The position numbers and the translations under genes are program-made. Shown here one piece after another: positions 20,057 through 30,335 of a stretch of 64,000 bases of DNA (position 1 is its first letter; each line of letters opens with the position of its first letter). The notes under the pieces were generated by a model. The model was not told the DNA's origin and did no database searches. It worked only from the letters and a program-made list of their open reading frames with translations. Source of the DNA: Brettanomyces bruxellensis (taxonomy: Eukaryota > Ascomycota > Pichiomycetes > Pichiales > Pichiaceae); contig NC_054689.1 in the NCBI RefSeq assembly GCF_011074885.1, forward strand, positions 1,798,001 through 1,862,000. Direction: 5' to 3'.

Positions 20057-21908
20057 AATTGCAATTGTTGTTGTTGCTGCTGCAGTTGCTGTTGTTGAAG
20101 CAAGTTTTGTGTTTTCTGTTGCTGCAATTCCTGACCAGCAATAGCTTCTTTCCGCTGTTGGTCGGCCACCTTCTTGGTCTCAGGAAATATTGGAATAGTC
20201 GGTAGATTTTCCAAGCCTCCAGCAGTAGGTTGGGGTTTTAACTGATACTGAGTTACCACAGAACTCTGGTTTTGAGCCGAGGCTGGTGAGGCAGAAGAAA
20301 ATGGATTTGTGGATGCCCTTCTCCATTCAGAAGATGGCTGTTGTCTGGAAGAAGGAGTGTTGAAGCTTATAGCAGTGATTCCTGAATTAGCTGCAAACCT
20401 AGTCTGTGTAAAAGGATTGGTACCTGAAGCAGTCTTTTGCTGAACTGAGCCAAGTGCAAAGGGATTGGTGGATGATCTTTTCAAGTTGCCATTAGGAACG
20501 CCATCAGTGGTCTGAGCTCTTGACAATGAACCCTGAACCTGAGATGTAGGACCTGCCTGACTTGGTAGGTATCCAAAAGCAGAGGAAGCAGAAGGTGGTG
20601 GGATGTTCGAGACAGGTGCTTGCTGTTGGTAATTTGGGGTTGTATTGAGCACAGGCATCGTGACACTGCTATTTAGCACTGTGTTAGGTGCAACCATGTT
20701 AGTTGGTGCAGCCATTGGCACAGGTGGAGGCACTTGCTGTTGCTGCTGAGGATACTCCGGAACTGGTGCAAGAGATGTGGACTGAAATCCACCGATGCTT
20801 GTAAAAGGATTGAATCCAGTGGTTTGCAGAACAAGGCCACTAGATGAAGCAGGTATGGCCTGTCTGGCTGCTTGTCCTTGTTGTGGTTTGGCACCAAAAA
20901 GTTGCTCACCTTGACTTAATGCTCGAGTCTTTTCATGAGACTTCTTCTTTTTCGATTCAACCTTCTTATCCTGGGATTGGTCTTCTTCTTTGCCATCGGA
21001 AGCTTCTTTGTTGTTCTTTGTCTGCTTTTCAGCCAAATACTGATTTCTGTTGACCTCAAAGTATGGATCGTCAATATACTCTTTGAGAGATTTTGTTAAG
21101 CTAGTCTGCGCATGCTTAATGGTTGGAACTCTAAGTTTGGTAACCCTTTCTAGATGCTTCGCAACACGCAAAAATTCTATCACCCTCGTAGTTTCCTTCG
21201 TAAACATTGTATATATATCAAAAGCTCTATTCGCATCAACTTTACTCAACTCAAAGAAGTGCTCCAAAATATTGAGAACTCCCTCATTTAAGGTCTGGTA
21301 TAACGAAAGCAGGTCGGTGGTCAGCATCCGAAATCCCAAAACAAGCAAATCATTGTTAACCTCGGATTCACGGAACCGGCATTTAACCAATGCATCAATT
21401 TGCCGTTGGACGCTCTCTATATGCCTTAAAAGCCCTTTCTCTATTGATAACTTTCTAAGGCTCGAGACTGCAGTATGGGAACTCCAGGATCCGACTGGAT
21501 TTCTGGTTTCCTAATATAATCATGCTTCGTTTCAAAATATTCTTTTGCCCTCGTTGCAAGGTAGGTTGAATAGACAGCTAATGTCTTCAAGCTCCCTCCA
21601 TTAGAAATAAAGTGTCCGCTGCCATTAGCGATTTTGCAGTCTAACATCTTTGGGTGGAGAGACAAATAATGCAATGTAACATCATCCTCCCCTTCTCGAA
21701 CCATAATATGCAAAGTGATGAGGGACTTGTAGACAATCGTCCATGCCGAATCCTGTAATCTTCTTTGGAGGGTTTTTATGACAGTTTGGAAAGCATCAGA
21801 GTCTTCACCTTCTGCTGTTGCCATAAGAATAGGCTCAATGTATTTCGGCTTTGGAGGAGCCAGCTTTATCTTTGTCGCACCTTCAACCAACTTTTCATAT
21901 GTAGTCAT
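19828..21908 (-). pseudogene. YAP1801: AP180/CALM clathrin adaptor (Yap1801/1802-like), reading frame broken
   Basis: Endocytic adaptor binding PI(4,5)P2 through its ANTH domain and recruiting clathrin and EH-domain proteins at the plasma membrane. The first frame (21908 to stop at 21443) gives TTYEKLVEGATKIKLAPPKPKYIEPIL...TAWTIVYKSL-type ANTH sequence. The second frame (open from about 21510 to 19828) continues the same domain (LRHIESVQRQIDALVKCRF ... LLVLGFRMLTTDLLSLYQTLNEGVLNILEHFFELSKVDA). The two frames overlap for about 67 bases (21444-21510) in a variable linker, and a single-base shift there would join them into about 690 residues. No intron fits in so short an overlap. The C-terminus has five NPF motifs and a polyQ region. 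It may be a sequencing or assembly slip rather than a true mutation; all else looks functional. Confidence 0.8.
19981..20112 (-). repeat. CAA/CAG (polyglutamine) repeat in the AP180-like gene
   Basis: Runs of ttg/ctg on plus encode about 45 residues of almost pure Gln with scattered Leu near the C-terminus. It is a trinucleotide microsatellite. Antisense open frames here (polyVal, polyAsn) are shadows. Confidence 0.85.
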
Positions 21909-22530
21909 TTCTAAAGGTAAGTAGTTTCCTTTAATGCTAGTATATTACTACAAACGTGTATGCCGACAATTTTATTGAAAATGTGTTGAACGCTTTTTAA
22001 TTTTCTTCTCGGGATCTCCGAAGGTTGGTCTTACCAAAAGATATTTCCAAATTCAAAGTACACCTATCTTAAGAAAGGCTATTGTAGTTCAGTTTTAATA
22101 TGTAAGATTAATCTAACGAGTCGTTTTCTTAAAATAGATAAAATAACCCGGAAGATACCAAGAAACTATTCGGCCAGCGGTCTTCAATTATTTAGAAAAG
22201 ATTCGAGGATAAGCGATCGAGCGTAAAAAACCAAAAAAAAGTTCCCAGGCCGCAGACTCACCCCTTTTTTAGGCCACGATTTATCGTAGCGTAAACATTG
22301 CCGGTTCGAGGGAAAAAGTAATCCTACGCAAAAAAAAAACAGTCTGGAACTTCCAATCGCTGATCCAGAATTAACTCCTTTTACATCTGCATTCCTTTGC
22401 ACTGACCAAGGTCGGTTCTTCCAATTAAGAGCTGCAATGTCACAGGTTTACTTTGAACTGTAGCTGGAGTTCATATTGTGTGAAGTTTTTTCGGTTTTGA
22501 GTAATAGCTTGATTCTCTTGCTTCGTTATG
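21909..22530. other. Intergenic region upstream of the AP180-like gene
   Basis: AP180 promoter and 3' flank of the small spliced gene. A segment at 22200-22340 is richer in GC and contains a tRNA B-box-like string, but no matching A-box or cloverleaf; not called. Confidence 0.45.
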
Positions 22531-22951
22531 TCACACGGTAGAGTTGAAATGCTTTATTAACAGTGGCCAATATGGTTTTTGTTGGTATGACGAAACTTCG
22601 AAGTTGGGTACATTTTCATTAATTTGCTGCGGCTGAGGTGCACTCCCAAAAAATGGTAGCATTTGTTGGTACTGTTCACGTTCGCTTAATTCTCTTGAGG
22701 CTTCCATCATAAGTGCAATAGTACGGTCTAATATTTAAATTCGTGTTAGTATGCTAGTTCCTAGCTTAGAAATGTTTCAGAAAGCACTTACTATGCACTT
22801 GAGAAGTTATCTGATGCTTCTTGGCTTTCATCGTATTCAGTATCTGTATTTTTGATACATTTTGCAACCTGCTCTCCTCTTCTGACACGGAACGTCTCCT
22901 TTTTTTCCGTATGGCAGGATTTGTTACATCTTCGCCGAATAATTGCATCAT
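22531..22951 (-). CDS. Small spliced gene, 118 residues, unrecognised
   Basis: Two exons on minus: 22951-22792 and 22727-22531, separated by a 64-base intron with GTAAGT at its 5' end, the consensus branch point TACTAAC, and TTAG at its 3' end. Splicing joins the frames exactly and yields 118 residues ending in HFNSTV. Exon 1 encodes MMQLFGEDVTNPAIRKKRRR, a basic cluster that could be a nuclear signal, then a predicted helix. Exon 2 encodes IALMMEASRELSEREQYQQMLPFFG and a Gln/Pro/Asn-rich tail. I recognise no domain. The evidence for a gene is the full set of splicing signals placed so that both frames stay open; the unspliced frame stops shortly after exon 1. A nuclear or chromatin-associated role is only a guess from the basic patch. 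Confidence 0.6.
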
Positions 22952-23408
22952 CTAAATGTACTATATTAAAAATATGGATGATATTAAGTTAGATCACTTT
23001 TCTTGGCTTTTTGATCAAGAAGATTACCAGGTGAAGAAATTAAGTTATTTTCTGAGCTGTATCGAATAACTAACTGGTCCCGAAATGTGGAACGCGTTAA
23101 AATAAGGTTCTATCATACAAAGCGCGATTCCATTCTGACAGATCTTGGAACCTCTTTAAAATATTGCTTACGTCATCTGGAGCCACATCTGGAAAAATTT
23201 GGGAGTCAAGTGAAACAAGGCAAGAAGTTTTAAGTTTAAAATTGCTCCAACTCAGAGGCAATTGATTACCTTAATGTTGGGGATAACTTCAAGTCCGGAT
23301 CTAGGATTATGGTATATTTTAAATTATGGAACGTGGCTAATAGTTTCTCATATAAATTAATATAGGTTTTTACGTCAATTCAATTTGTATAAGTCTACTT
23401 CGATATCA
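22952..23408. other. Divergent region between the small spliced gene and the sugar symporter
   Basis: Likely bidirectional promoter. Two overlapping open frames on plus (from an ATG at 22974 and a shifted one at about 23033-23200) look protein-like in places but are out of phase with each other, hit stops, and start only 22 bases from the divergent ATG; not called. Confidence 0.4.
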
Positions 23409-25235
23409 ATGAGACCGTTTTCAGGAGATGGTCGGCCAACCATTGTTGGATCTATTGAATCAACACAAAATGACGACGATACTTTTGAGCCTCAGGACAT
23501 TCAAAATATTAGGGACTTTCAGGAAACCGCTGCAAATCCAACTCGGTCGTTATTTTATATTGTTGTTCTTACGATGGTTATAGGTGGTCTTCAACTTGCC
23601 TGGTCGACCGAGTTTTCCGAAGCAACACCTTTTTTACTTTCTTTGGGATTGTCCAAACAGGTTTTAGCACTTATTTGGTTAGCTGGACCTTTATCTGGCA
23701 CAATAGGCCAACCAATTGTTGGTCTTTTGAGTGATCGCTGCGACTTCTTCTGGGGTCGAAGGAGGATTTTTATAATGATAGGATTGTTCTCTACTTTAAT
23801 ATCATTACTCCTTCTAGCACATTCGAGGGATATAGTTAAATTATTTGTTCATACAAATGATGAAACAAAAATTAATTTGGATACAATCCCATTTGCTTTC
23901 CTTGATGTTTATGTGTTGGACTTTTCTATAGCAGTCATCCAAGCTTCGGCAAGGGCATTAATAGTAGATGTCACACCCACATCTCAGCAACAAATTGCTA
24001 ACGCTTGGGCAGCTCGAATGATTGGAATATTCAATATATTTGGCTTTTACTTTGGATCAACAAACCTTCCCAGAATGTTTCCATATTTTGGGAATACACA
24101 GTTTAAAGTGCTTAGTATTATTGTATCCATAATGATGTTTTGCATAACACTTTTCTGCTGTTGGTATATTAAGGAGAAAAACCCACAGGAGGATATTATG
24201 ATTCAATTACAGCGGAAGCAGCAGATTCAAAGATTACGAGATAATGGCATTGATGCAGAACAGGCAAAGGAGTTAATAGTACAAACTAAGTTTTTTTTTA
24301 CTGGAATCTGGTCTTCATTTAAAGGACTTCCTCTTCAAGTAAAAATCATTTGCTACACCGAATTTTTTGCATGGGTCGGGTACTTTCCTATGCTATTTTA
24401 CACTAGTTCGTATGTTGGTGAATTATATCTCTACGAAAAAGGTTATGACAACCCAGAGGGAATTCCCCCTGATATTAAGCAGGATCTTATTGACAAAAGC
24501 ACTAGACGCGGAACATTGGCCTTACTTGTAAATTCTATTGTTACCTTTCTCGTTGACATGTTTTGTCCTTACGTGATTGAGAAACTGACTAACCGAATTA
24601 AGTGGTTCCGTAAAGTTTCCTTGAAAAACTTATGGATATTGTCGCACTTGGTGTTCATTTTAGGGATGTTGGCAACATTTACAGTTTATTCATCTGTACC
24701 AGCTATAATCTTATTTGGAATTTTGGGATTTCCGTGGGGATGTGCCATATGGATACCGTTTGCTCTGATAAGTGAGGAATTAGGCAGGATAAACGATATT
24801 CGAAGAATTCAGGTATTACATGATCAGATTAAATCATCTACGGAGAATCATGATAATTTGAGCCCGGGAGGATCTCAAAGTATGACATCACCTTCGAATG
24901 GTTCTTATTTGGGTTTATCAAGTTCCACCGAGATGTGTGAAAAAAATGAGATATACTTTACACCGTCTCTAATTGACTATTATTCCAATCTAGAGCACGA
25001 TTCTGGAATCATATTGGCTATTCACAATGTCTTTGTTTCTGCTCCCCAGATGTTGTCTTCAGTTGCATCATCCTTTTTATTTAAGATTTTCCAAAATGAG
25101 AATGGTTTCGACAGCTCTCTGGCATGGGTTTTTCGGTTTGGAGGCTTAGTTGCCATTGGTGCCTTTGTTTTAAGCCTGCAAGTTTACACACCAGAGCAAT
25201 TATATTTGGAAGATAGAAAAAGGGTGGGGGACTGA
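23409..25235 (+). CDS. Sucrose/maltose-type H+ symporter (SUT/SLC45, GPH family)
   Basis: Twelve-span plasma-membrane proton symporter for alpha-glucosides such as sucrose or maltose. The open frame reaches upstream through a TTG, but the first ATG is 23409 (608 residues). After a 45-residue hydrophilic N-terminus, TM1 contains GGLQLAWSTEFSEATPFLLSLGLS, the SUT hallmark. Then come WLAGPLSGTIGQPIVGLLSDRC and FWGRRRIFIMIG, the conserved RxGRRR-type loop after TM2. A large central loop follows TM6 (KEKNPQEDIMIQLQRKQQ) and another Ser-rich loop lies near 480-530. C-terminal spans end in SLQVYTPEQLY. The closest characterised fungal relative by layout is fission yeast Sut1; Saccharomyces lacks this family. 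The substrate is inferred. Confidence 0.83.
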   Translation: MRPFSGDGRPTIVGSIESTQNDDDTFEPQDIQNIRDFQETAANPTRSLFYIVVLTMVIGGLQLAWSTEFSEATPFLLSLGLSKQVLALIWLAGPLSGTIGQPIVGLLSDRCDFFWGRRRIFIMIGLFSTLISLLLLAHSRDIVKLFVHTNDETKINLDTIPFAFLDVYVLDFSIAVIQASARALIVDVTPTSQQQIANAWAARMIGIFNIFGFYFGSTNLPRMFPYFGNTQFKVLSIIVSIMMFCITLFCCWYIKEKNPQEDIMIQLQRKQQIQRLRDNGIDAEQAKELIVQTKFFFTGIWSSFKGLPLQVKIICYTEFFAWVGYFPMLFYTSSYVGELYLYEKGYDNPEGIPPDIKQDLIDKSTRRGTLALLVNSIVTFLVDMFCPYVIEKLTNRIKWFRKVSLKNLWILSHLVFILGMLATFTVYSSVPAIILFGILGFPWGCAIWIPFALISEELGRINDIRRIQVLHDQIKSSTENHDNLSPGGSQSMTSPSNGSYLGLSSSTEMCEKNEIYFTPSLIDYYSNLEHDSGIILAIHNVFVSAPQMLSSVASSFLFKIFQNENGFDSSLAWVFRFGGLVAIGAFVLSLQVYTPEQLYLEDRKRVGD

Positions 25236-25363
25236 ATAACCATTTTTACTTGTTATTAACTGGATATTATATAAGTTTGGATTATTTACATTCTTGTCCT
25301 TGAAACGGTTAAATATTTAAAACCATAAGCGTCTATATATGTATTTGCGAGTTTTTTATTGAT

Positions 25364-26689
25364 CTAAAGGTGACCTTTGAAACTTTTGCTTTCCCTACTC
25401 ACGTAAGAGTTTTGAAGTTTAAAAAGGTCACATAAGCTTTGGTATCTTCTTAGAATAGTTTGGTCAACCTCAAACCGTTTATGTTTCTTGAGATTGATTT
25501 CATTGCGAGGTAATAGAATATCTCTTTCCACATTTACGTCTTCGGATATTTTTCTATTACCCTTATGTAGCAACGATTCATCATATTCGGATGCATTAAT
25601 TATTTGACCAATATCCTCCTTCTTGCAGAGTTTATACCAATCTCTAAGAATTGTAATTGCCCTAGCACATAAACGCGTATCATTTGCAAACACGAATACT
25701 GAAGAATAAGATCGGATAAGTTTTGAATCAATCTTAATGGCGGGATTTCTTTGTACTCTTGCAAAAAGAGTTTCTGTCGTCTTCACAGCAGTCCGAAAGT
25801 CATCTGTATATGATCTCAAATTGGAAAACATCTCTGTATACGTTCTCAAATCTGGACGAAGTGCCTTTAACTTCGTACTTCCAGCTTTATCAAAGAGCAT
25901 TATTGCAAGGTCCGGCCTATTCGCAGTACGAAAGGCTTTGAGTAGCGAGTTAACATGAATAACAGACAACTCATCGGGCGTTTTGTGCAATGCCAAGGAA
26001 AATATAGAATACAGCTTGCTGGCCTGCTCACTAGATAATGACGGCTGTGAAACATGCTCAGGTAGAGAATGATTTCTTGTAAGGCCAGAGAACATAATGT
26101 TTAAAACCCTTCCATCTGGCTTGATGCTTCTTTTCTTAAGCCGATTGAAAAGTAAAAGGGCCTTATTAAAGCGCTGATGAGCTAAAAGTGACTTAAGTAT
26201 TGTTCCCACAGCAAATATTCCATTTTCACCAGCCATTTCAGCCAATAAAACAGCTCTGGTAAGATCACCTCTTTGAAGATATTTCGTGACATCCCGATCT
26301 ACTAGGACAGAGTTTTGCAGCTGGTTTCCAGATGTTCCCAATATCTTGTACTTCAATCTCTTATTAGGTTGATTGAATATTATGTTAAGCTCTTCATCGG
26401 TAAGTGCAGTAAGTGGCCCCACTTTAGTATCGGCTGGGAATTTCTTTTGAAGTAGGTCTTCCAATAACGCTATTGCAGAATTGTTTCGAACAGGCCTTAA
26501 ATTCTTTTTATGCAAGAATTTCAAATGCTTCTTTTCTTTAACTTCCTCCCTTGCTAGGTTCTTCCCTGAACGAACAGCTTGTTGTAACCTATCTTTAGCT
26601 TGGCTTACACTTTTCACTCGAGCCATTGTATTCATGCTTCTTGCCTTAAAGCATGCATGACAAGTCCTTGAAAAAACACGAGTGTACAT
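25364..26689 (-). CDS. Mitochondrial PPR-like RNA-binding protein (tentative)
   Basis: A 441-residue protein. The N-terminus is MYTRVFSRTCHACFKARSMNTMARVKSV, Arg-rich and acid-free, a probable mitochondrial presequence. The centre (about 170-350) has helix-pair text with PPR-like rhythm: FNKALLLFNRLKKRSIKPDGRVLNIMFSGLTR, VIHVNSLLKAFRTANRPDLAIMLFDKAG and LRPDLRTYTEMFSNLRSY. Pentatricopeptide proteins in yeast mitochondria act in RNA processing or translation of organelle transcripts, or as small-subunit ribosomal proteins. I cannot tell which ortholog this is. Start: the ATG at 26689 precedes the presequence; two later ATGs (19th and 22nd codons) are alternatives. The gene converges with the sugar symporter. 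Confidence 0.6.
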   Translation of the reverse strand: MYTRVFSRTCHACFKARSMNTMARVKSVSQAKDRLQQAVRSGKNLAREEVKEKKHLKFLHKKNLRPVRNNSAIALLEDLLQKKFPADTKVGPLTALTDEELNIIFNQPNKRLKYKILGTSGNQLQNSVLVDRDVTKYLQRGDLTRAVLLAEMAGENGIFAVGTILKSLLAHQRFNKALLLFNRLKKRSIKPDGRVLNIMFSGLTRNHSLPEHVSQPSLSSEQASKLYSIFSLALHKTPDELSVIHVNSLLKAFRTANRPDLAIMLFDKAGSTKLKALRPDLRTYTEMFSNLRSYTDDFRTAVKTTETLFARVQRNPAIKIDSKLIRSYSSVFVFANDTRLCARAITILRDWYKLCKKEDIGQIINASEYDESLLHKGNRKISEDVNVERDILLPRNEINLKKHKRFEVDQTILRRYQSLCDLFKLQNSYVSRESKSFKGHL

Positions 26690-26972
26690 CTTTCATGTGC
26701 AGATATCCTAACTATAGTCACTATCCGATGAAGCAGCATGAATAGCGGGCTTATGTCGGTAAAGAAGAATTATTTGGTTACATGAATATTATAACCAGAG
26801 AAGGGGGAAAAAAATCACTACCGAAAAATCGAGGCCTTTTTTTATCCTTCAATACGAGAAAAATAATACCAGCATCTACTACTCTTCCTCTGCATATATA
26901 AGGACACAAAATCAGAGTAATAAGCCAGAATAGAGAGCAATAAGACCGAAGTATTAAAATTTCTTACCAAGC

Positions 26973-28499
26973 ATGGAGTTACAGCGACTGGATTCGTATA
27001 TGGATCGTTACAACCGTAAGTTTTGCTTTTATCTTTGTGTTAAATAGTTATTGATACTAATAAAGTTGAATAATTCATCAGTCAGTCTACCGTACATAAA
27101 GCGTATCTGCTTTTTAATTGACAAGAACAGCACAAACCCAAATACATGTACACTAATTGAACGAGTACTTGATTTGATTTTAGAACCGGACTCCCCATAT
27201 AATCTTTTTAAAAGAGCGGGAAATCTAATTCAGCTTCTTGACAAACTACACGGAGATACATCCAAGTATATAAGATTATATCAAAAGTTCACTGATCCAT
27301 ATTTGGTGTCCGATTTGAATAGACAGATGGAGATTATAAACAAAAGATACGAGTTTAAGATCGAACAGTTAAGTAAAGAGCCAGTCTCCGAGAAGACTTT
27401 CGGTTTATTATCTGAATTACTCGATAGGAAATCCACTGACTTACTTCTGTCAACTGACTCCAGCGACTACATAACGGATAACACCAGCTTTTACTACAAC
27501 ATTAATCAACTGTATATGAAATATTATCGTAATGTGTCATTTGAGCAATTAAAGCATTATATGATATTCAGAGATTACGATAATTCCATCGGAATGTCTA
27601 GAAACTTTTTATCCAAGAAACTAGAACAGACAATATCTTTTGTCAAGGAATCAGAGGCATATTTATTGGAGGAAAATGAGGATGAAAATATTGAATGTTC
27701 AAACTTAGTAAATGATGATACTGAACTAGGTTCAGACTCTTCTGTCAAGAAGAATTTAAAAATATCAATAAGGGAGACCATCTGCTATTGGCATTGTCGA
27801 TGGTACCTCGTTTATGGCTCCTTTATCGAAGATGATTACCACGAAGTTTTGGAACTTTTTGACTGTATTATTGAACAAAATTACGATATGCCACAAATAT
27901 CGGCATTCGAAGTAATCGAAAAGCACTTTGACAGTGATGTTGTTATTAATACTGATCTCTTAAGATTGATATGCTTGTCAATATTAGTGTGTAAAGAGGC
28001 TAATGAATGGTGCCACTATTGGAGTAATCCACACATTAAAAGATTTCTAGCAAAGGATAAGGAGCTAAAGCAGTTTATTGATGATTATTCCATGTGTAAC
28101 TATTCCTCAGCTCTTCAACTACTAGAAAGATTTGAAAAGTATTATGAGCCCGACTTTCAGCTTTCCAAATGCTTCCCAAATATTCCTAGGATTCTTAGAT
28201 TGAAAGCATATGTGAGTTATTTGTCTTTAATACAACGTGTCTCGGTTTGTGATATGGCTGATTTTTTTTCTATTTCAGAATCATTGCTATATTCAGAGGT
28301 CATGGAACTTATCTCATTGTTCAATCTGAATTTTAAAATTGACTGTCAACAAGGAATAATTGAATATTATAAGGAAGCATCGAAATTCCCAGATATTGGC
28401 TCAAAAATTAAGAGCATAATTAGAAATACGAGAGTCAGCTCCAAAGCTACCGTTGTTAGCTCATTAGTTTCTAAAGCGTTTTCGGAAGATAAAGCTTAA
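26973..28499 (+). CDS. CSN1: PCI-domain protein, probable COP9 signalosome subunit 1 (spliced)
   Basis: Subunit of the COP9 signalosome, which removes Nedd8/Rub1 from cullins; the role is inferred from similarity to Csn1/Rpn7. A 43-base first exon (26973-27015, MELQRLDSYMDRYN) joins exon 2 (27082-28499) across a 66-base intron with GTAAGT, TACTAAT branch and TCAG. Splicing restores one frame of 486 residues. The text LDSYMDRYN-LSLPYIKRICFLIDK matches the Csn1 pattern of an aromatic helix followed by R--RL-FI. The middle is helical (TPR-like, Rpn7 region). The PCI winged helix lies near 390-460 (RVSVCDMADFFSISESLLYSEVMELISLFNLNFKIDCQQGII). Without the intron the long frame has only a TTG start, which supports the short first exon. 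Pci8 or another PCI protein remains possible. Confidence 0.62.
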
Positions 28500-28595
28500 A
28501 TATGTATTCACCAAATGAACTTTGTCTATATAGATTATATACATGATAACATTTCCATGAATGAAAACAAGAAACATTAATGATTTATAAAATGA

Positions 28596-30101
28596 TTACA
28601 ACGAGAAGACATCTGTAACCTCTTCTTCCATCTTAGTGGTTACGCCATCAACAGCGATTGATTCAATATCATCTATTTCCTTGGCTGCTTCGATGGTCAA
28701 GTTTACATTGGTATTCTTACCGACGGCAATATCATCCTCAATTCTAAGGCCCATTCCTCTATAAGCAGCAGGCCACATAGGATCATCAGAAACGTAAACA
28801 CCTGGTTCCATAGTTATGACTTGCCCCTTTTTAAGCTTGGCAGTCTTAGAATAACTTGGCACGTCGTGGACATCTAAGCCAAGATTATGACCGAGGTAAT
28901 GGGGATATAACTTTTGCATCACATCCCACTGTGTCAATCCCTGAAAGCCGATATTTCTCAATTCACTCGTTAGCATAGCAACACTCTTGTAATGAAGATC
29001 GTTAATAGAGACATTTGCATCTTCTGTACACAGATTGATACACTTTCTCTGGACATTGAGAAGAGCTTCATATATGTCTCTCTGTGCGGGAGTGAATTTA
29101 CCGCTGACAGGCCATGTTCTTGAAATATCTGCACAATAACCCCCAAGTTGTCCCGCAGCATCAACAAGGACAAATTCATTTCCTTTGAACAAATTATCAT
29201 TGCGTGTGTAATGTATACAAAGAGCATTTTCTCCACCTGCAACGACTGGAATGTATGAGTTCCTGTTACATCCACCAGAAACGAATCTGTATTCCAAAAA
29301 GGCTTGCAAGCCCTTCTCACTCTTAAATCTCCGGGCGTATGCCTGATTGTATGCGCGTCCAGATATTTTTCCAGCAAGTCGCATCATTCTTAATTCGGCA
29401 TCAGACTTAATAGCTCTCATTGGAGCAGTGATCGATTTTAAGGAATGAAGAACAACATTGTTCTCACGCAAAATATTCTCGATGGAATACCTGTAGCGGC
29501 GATCTTTAGCCTGCATTAACGGAAATACCTTTGAAAATTCATCTGCCTTCTGTGTTTCATCAAAGTCATAATATACAGTCTTGTATCGGCTCATCAAATT
29601 GCTCAAATGACTGGGTAGGCTCCCAATTGGCATAGAAACATCCGCATTAAATATATCACGAACACCTTCAACGCCAGTTCTTTCACCTTCCCAAAGTTCT
29701 TTCTCTGGATTCGATGGTGGAACGATCATATGGAAAATAGCAGAAGTGGGATCAGATTTTGGCTTTTCAAGGATACACACAGAATCCGGTTCGTCCCATC
29801 CGGTAAGATAGAAAAGATCGTTGTTTTGTTGGAAGTGATAGAAAACGGATTCAGTTGCAAATTTTGTTCGTTGTCCTGCGACAATCGCAATTGAACCAGG
29901 TTCCATTTGTTCGGCTATCCTATATCGTCTGTTAAAATATTCTGCTGCCGATATTCCCGGCGTGATATCACCTTTTTTGACCAAATTAGGTCTGGTTTCA
30001 AATATTGGCTGACCGGCCCTCAGTGAAATGCTCCTACGACAGCATTCATTTAAAAGACTTCGCTTCACAATTCTTGAGGAACAAGCAAACATTTTAAACA
30101 T
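28596..30101 (-). CDS. ICP55: Intermediate-cleaving peptidase Icp55 (M24 aminopeptidase P family)
   Basis: Mitochondrial metallopeptidase that trims one destabilising residue from imported proteins after MPP cleavage. The 501 residues match yeast Icp55 (511). They open with a presequence rich in Arg and Ser (SSRIVKRSLLNECCRRSISLRAGQPIFETRP) that itself contains an RX-S-type cleavage region. The AMP_N domain spans about 50-190 (ISAAEYFNRRYRIAEQM, FYLTGWDEPDSVCIL). The M24 catalytic domain spans about 230-480 with the five metal ligands visible in VDAAGQLGGYCADISRTWP (two Asp), YLGHNLGLDVHD (His), VITMEPGVYV (Glu) and GLRIEDDIAV (Glu). Two ATGs three codons apart (30101, 30092) are possible starts. 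It converges with CSN1, 96 bases between stops. Confidence 0.93.
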   Translation of the reverse strand: MFKMFACSSRIVKRSLLNECCRRSISLRAGQPIFETRPNLVKKGDITPGISAAEYFNRRYRIAEQMEPGSIAIVAGQRTKFATESVFYHFQQNNDLFYLTGWDEPDSVCILEKPKSDPTSAIFHMIVPPSNPEKELWEGERTGVEGVRDIFNADVSMPIGSLPSHLSNLMSRYKTVYYDFDETQKADEFSKVFPLMQAKDRRYRYSIENILRENNVVLHSLKSITAPMRAIKSDAELRMMRLAGKISGRAYNQAYARRFKSEKGLQAFLEYRFVSGGCNRNSYIPVVAGGENALCIHYTRNDNLFKGNEFVLVDAAGQLGGYCADISRTWPVSGKFTPAQRDIYEALLNVQRKCINLCTEDANVSINDLHYKSVAMLTSELRNIGFQGLTQWDVMQKLYPHYLGHNLGLDVHDVPSYSKTAKLKKGQVITMEPGVYVSDDPMWPAAYRGMGLRIEDDIAVGKNTNVNLTIEAAKEIDDIESIAVDGVTTKMEEEVTDVFSL

Positions 30102-30227
30102 CGGTGTTCGCTATATCTCACCATTCCATATAAAGATTAGTTGATCTTCTTTTTTTAGAAGAATTGATATATACTAATAAAGTTGGTGGTAAGGTAAAGC
30201 TCATTTTACATTCGATCGCTATTATCT

Positions 30228-30248
30228 TTTTTTTTTTTTTTTTTTTTC
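30228..30248. repeat. Poly-T tract between ICP55 and RFT1
   Basis: A run of about 20 T on plus, upstream of ICP55 (minus) and downstream of RFT1. It is probably a nucleosome-excluding poly(dA:dT) promoter element for ICP55. Confidence 0.6.
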
Positions 30249-30335
30249 CATTATCAACATTTACGCTATCCATTAATACAATTTAAACACAGAATCCCTC
30301 GATATTGGTGAAATATTCATTATTTATCTAATTAT

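Noticed and set aside
22280..22330. tRNA B-box-like GGTTCGAGGG
   Set aside because: No A-box at the right distance and no cloverleaf can be drawn; same for GGTTCGAATTT near 54600.
22974..23347. Plus-strand coding-like text starting MDDIKLDHFSWLFDQEDY and, in another frame, GEEIKLFSELYRITNWSRN...LRHLEPHLEKFG.
   Set aside because: The two pieces are out of phase, both end in stops, a proposed GTGAAG intron is non-consensus, and the ATG lies 22 bases from a divergent ATG supported by a good intron. More likely promoter sequence.
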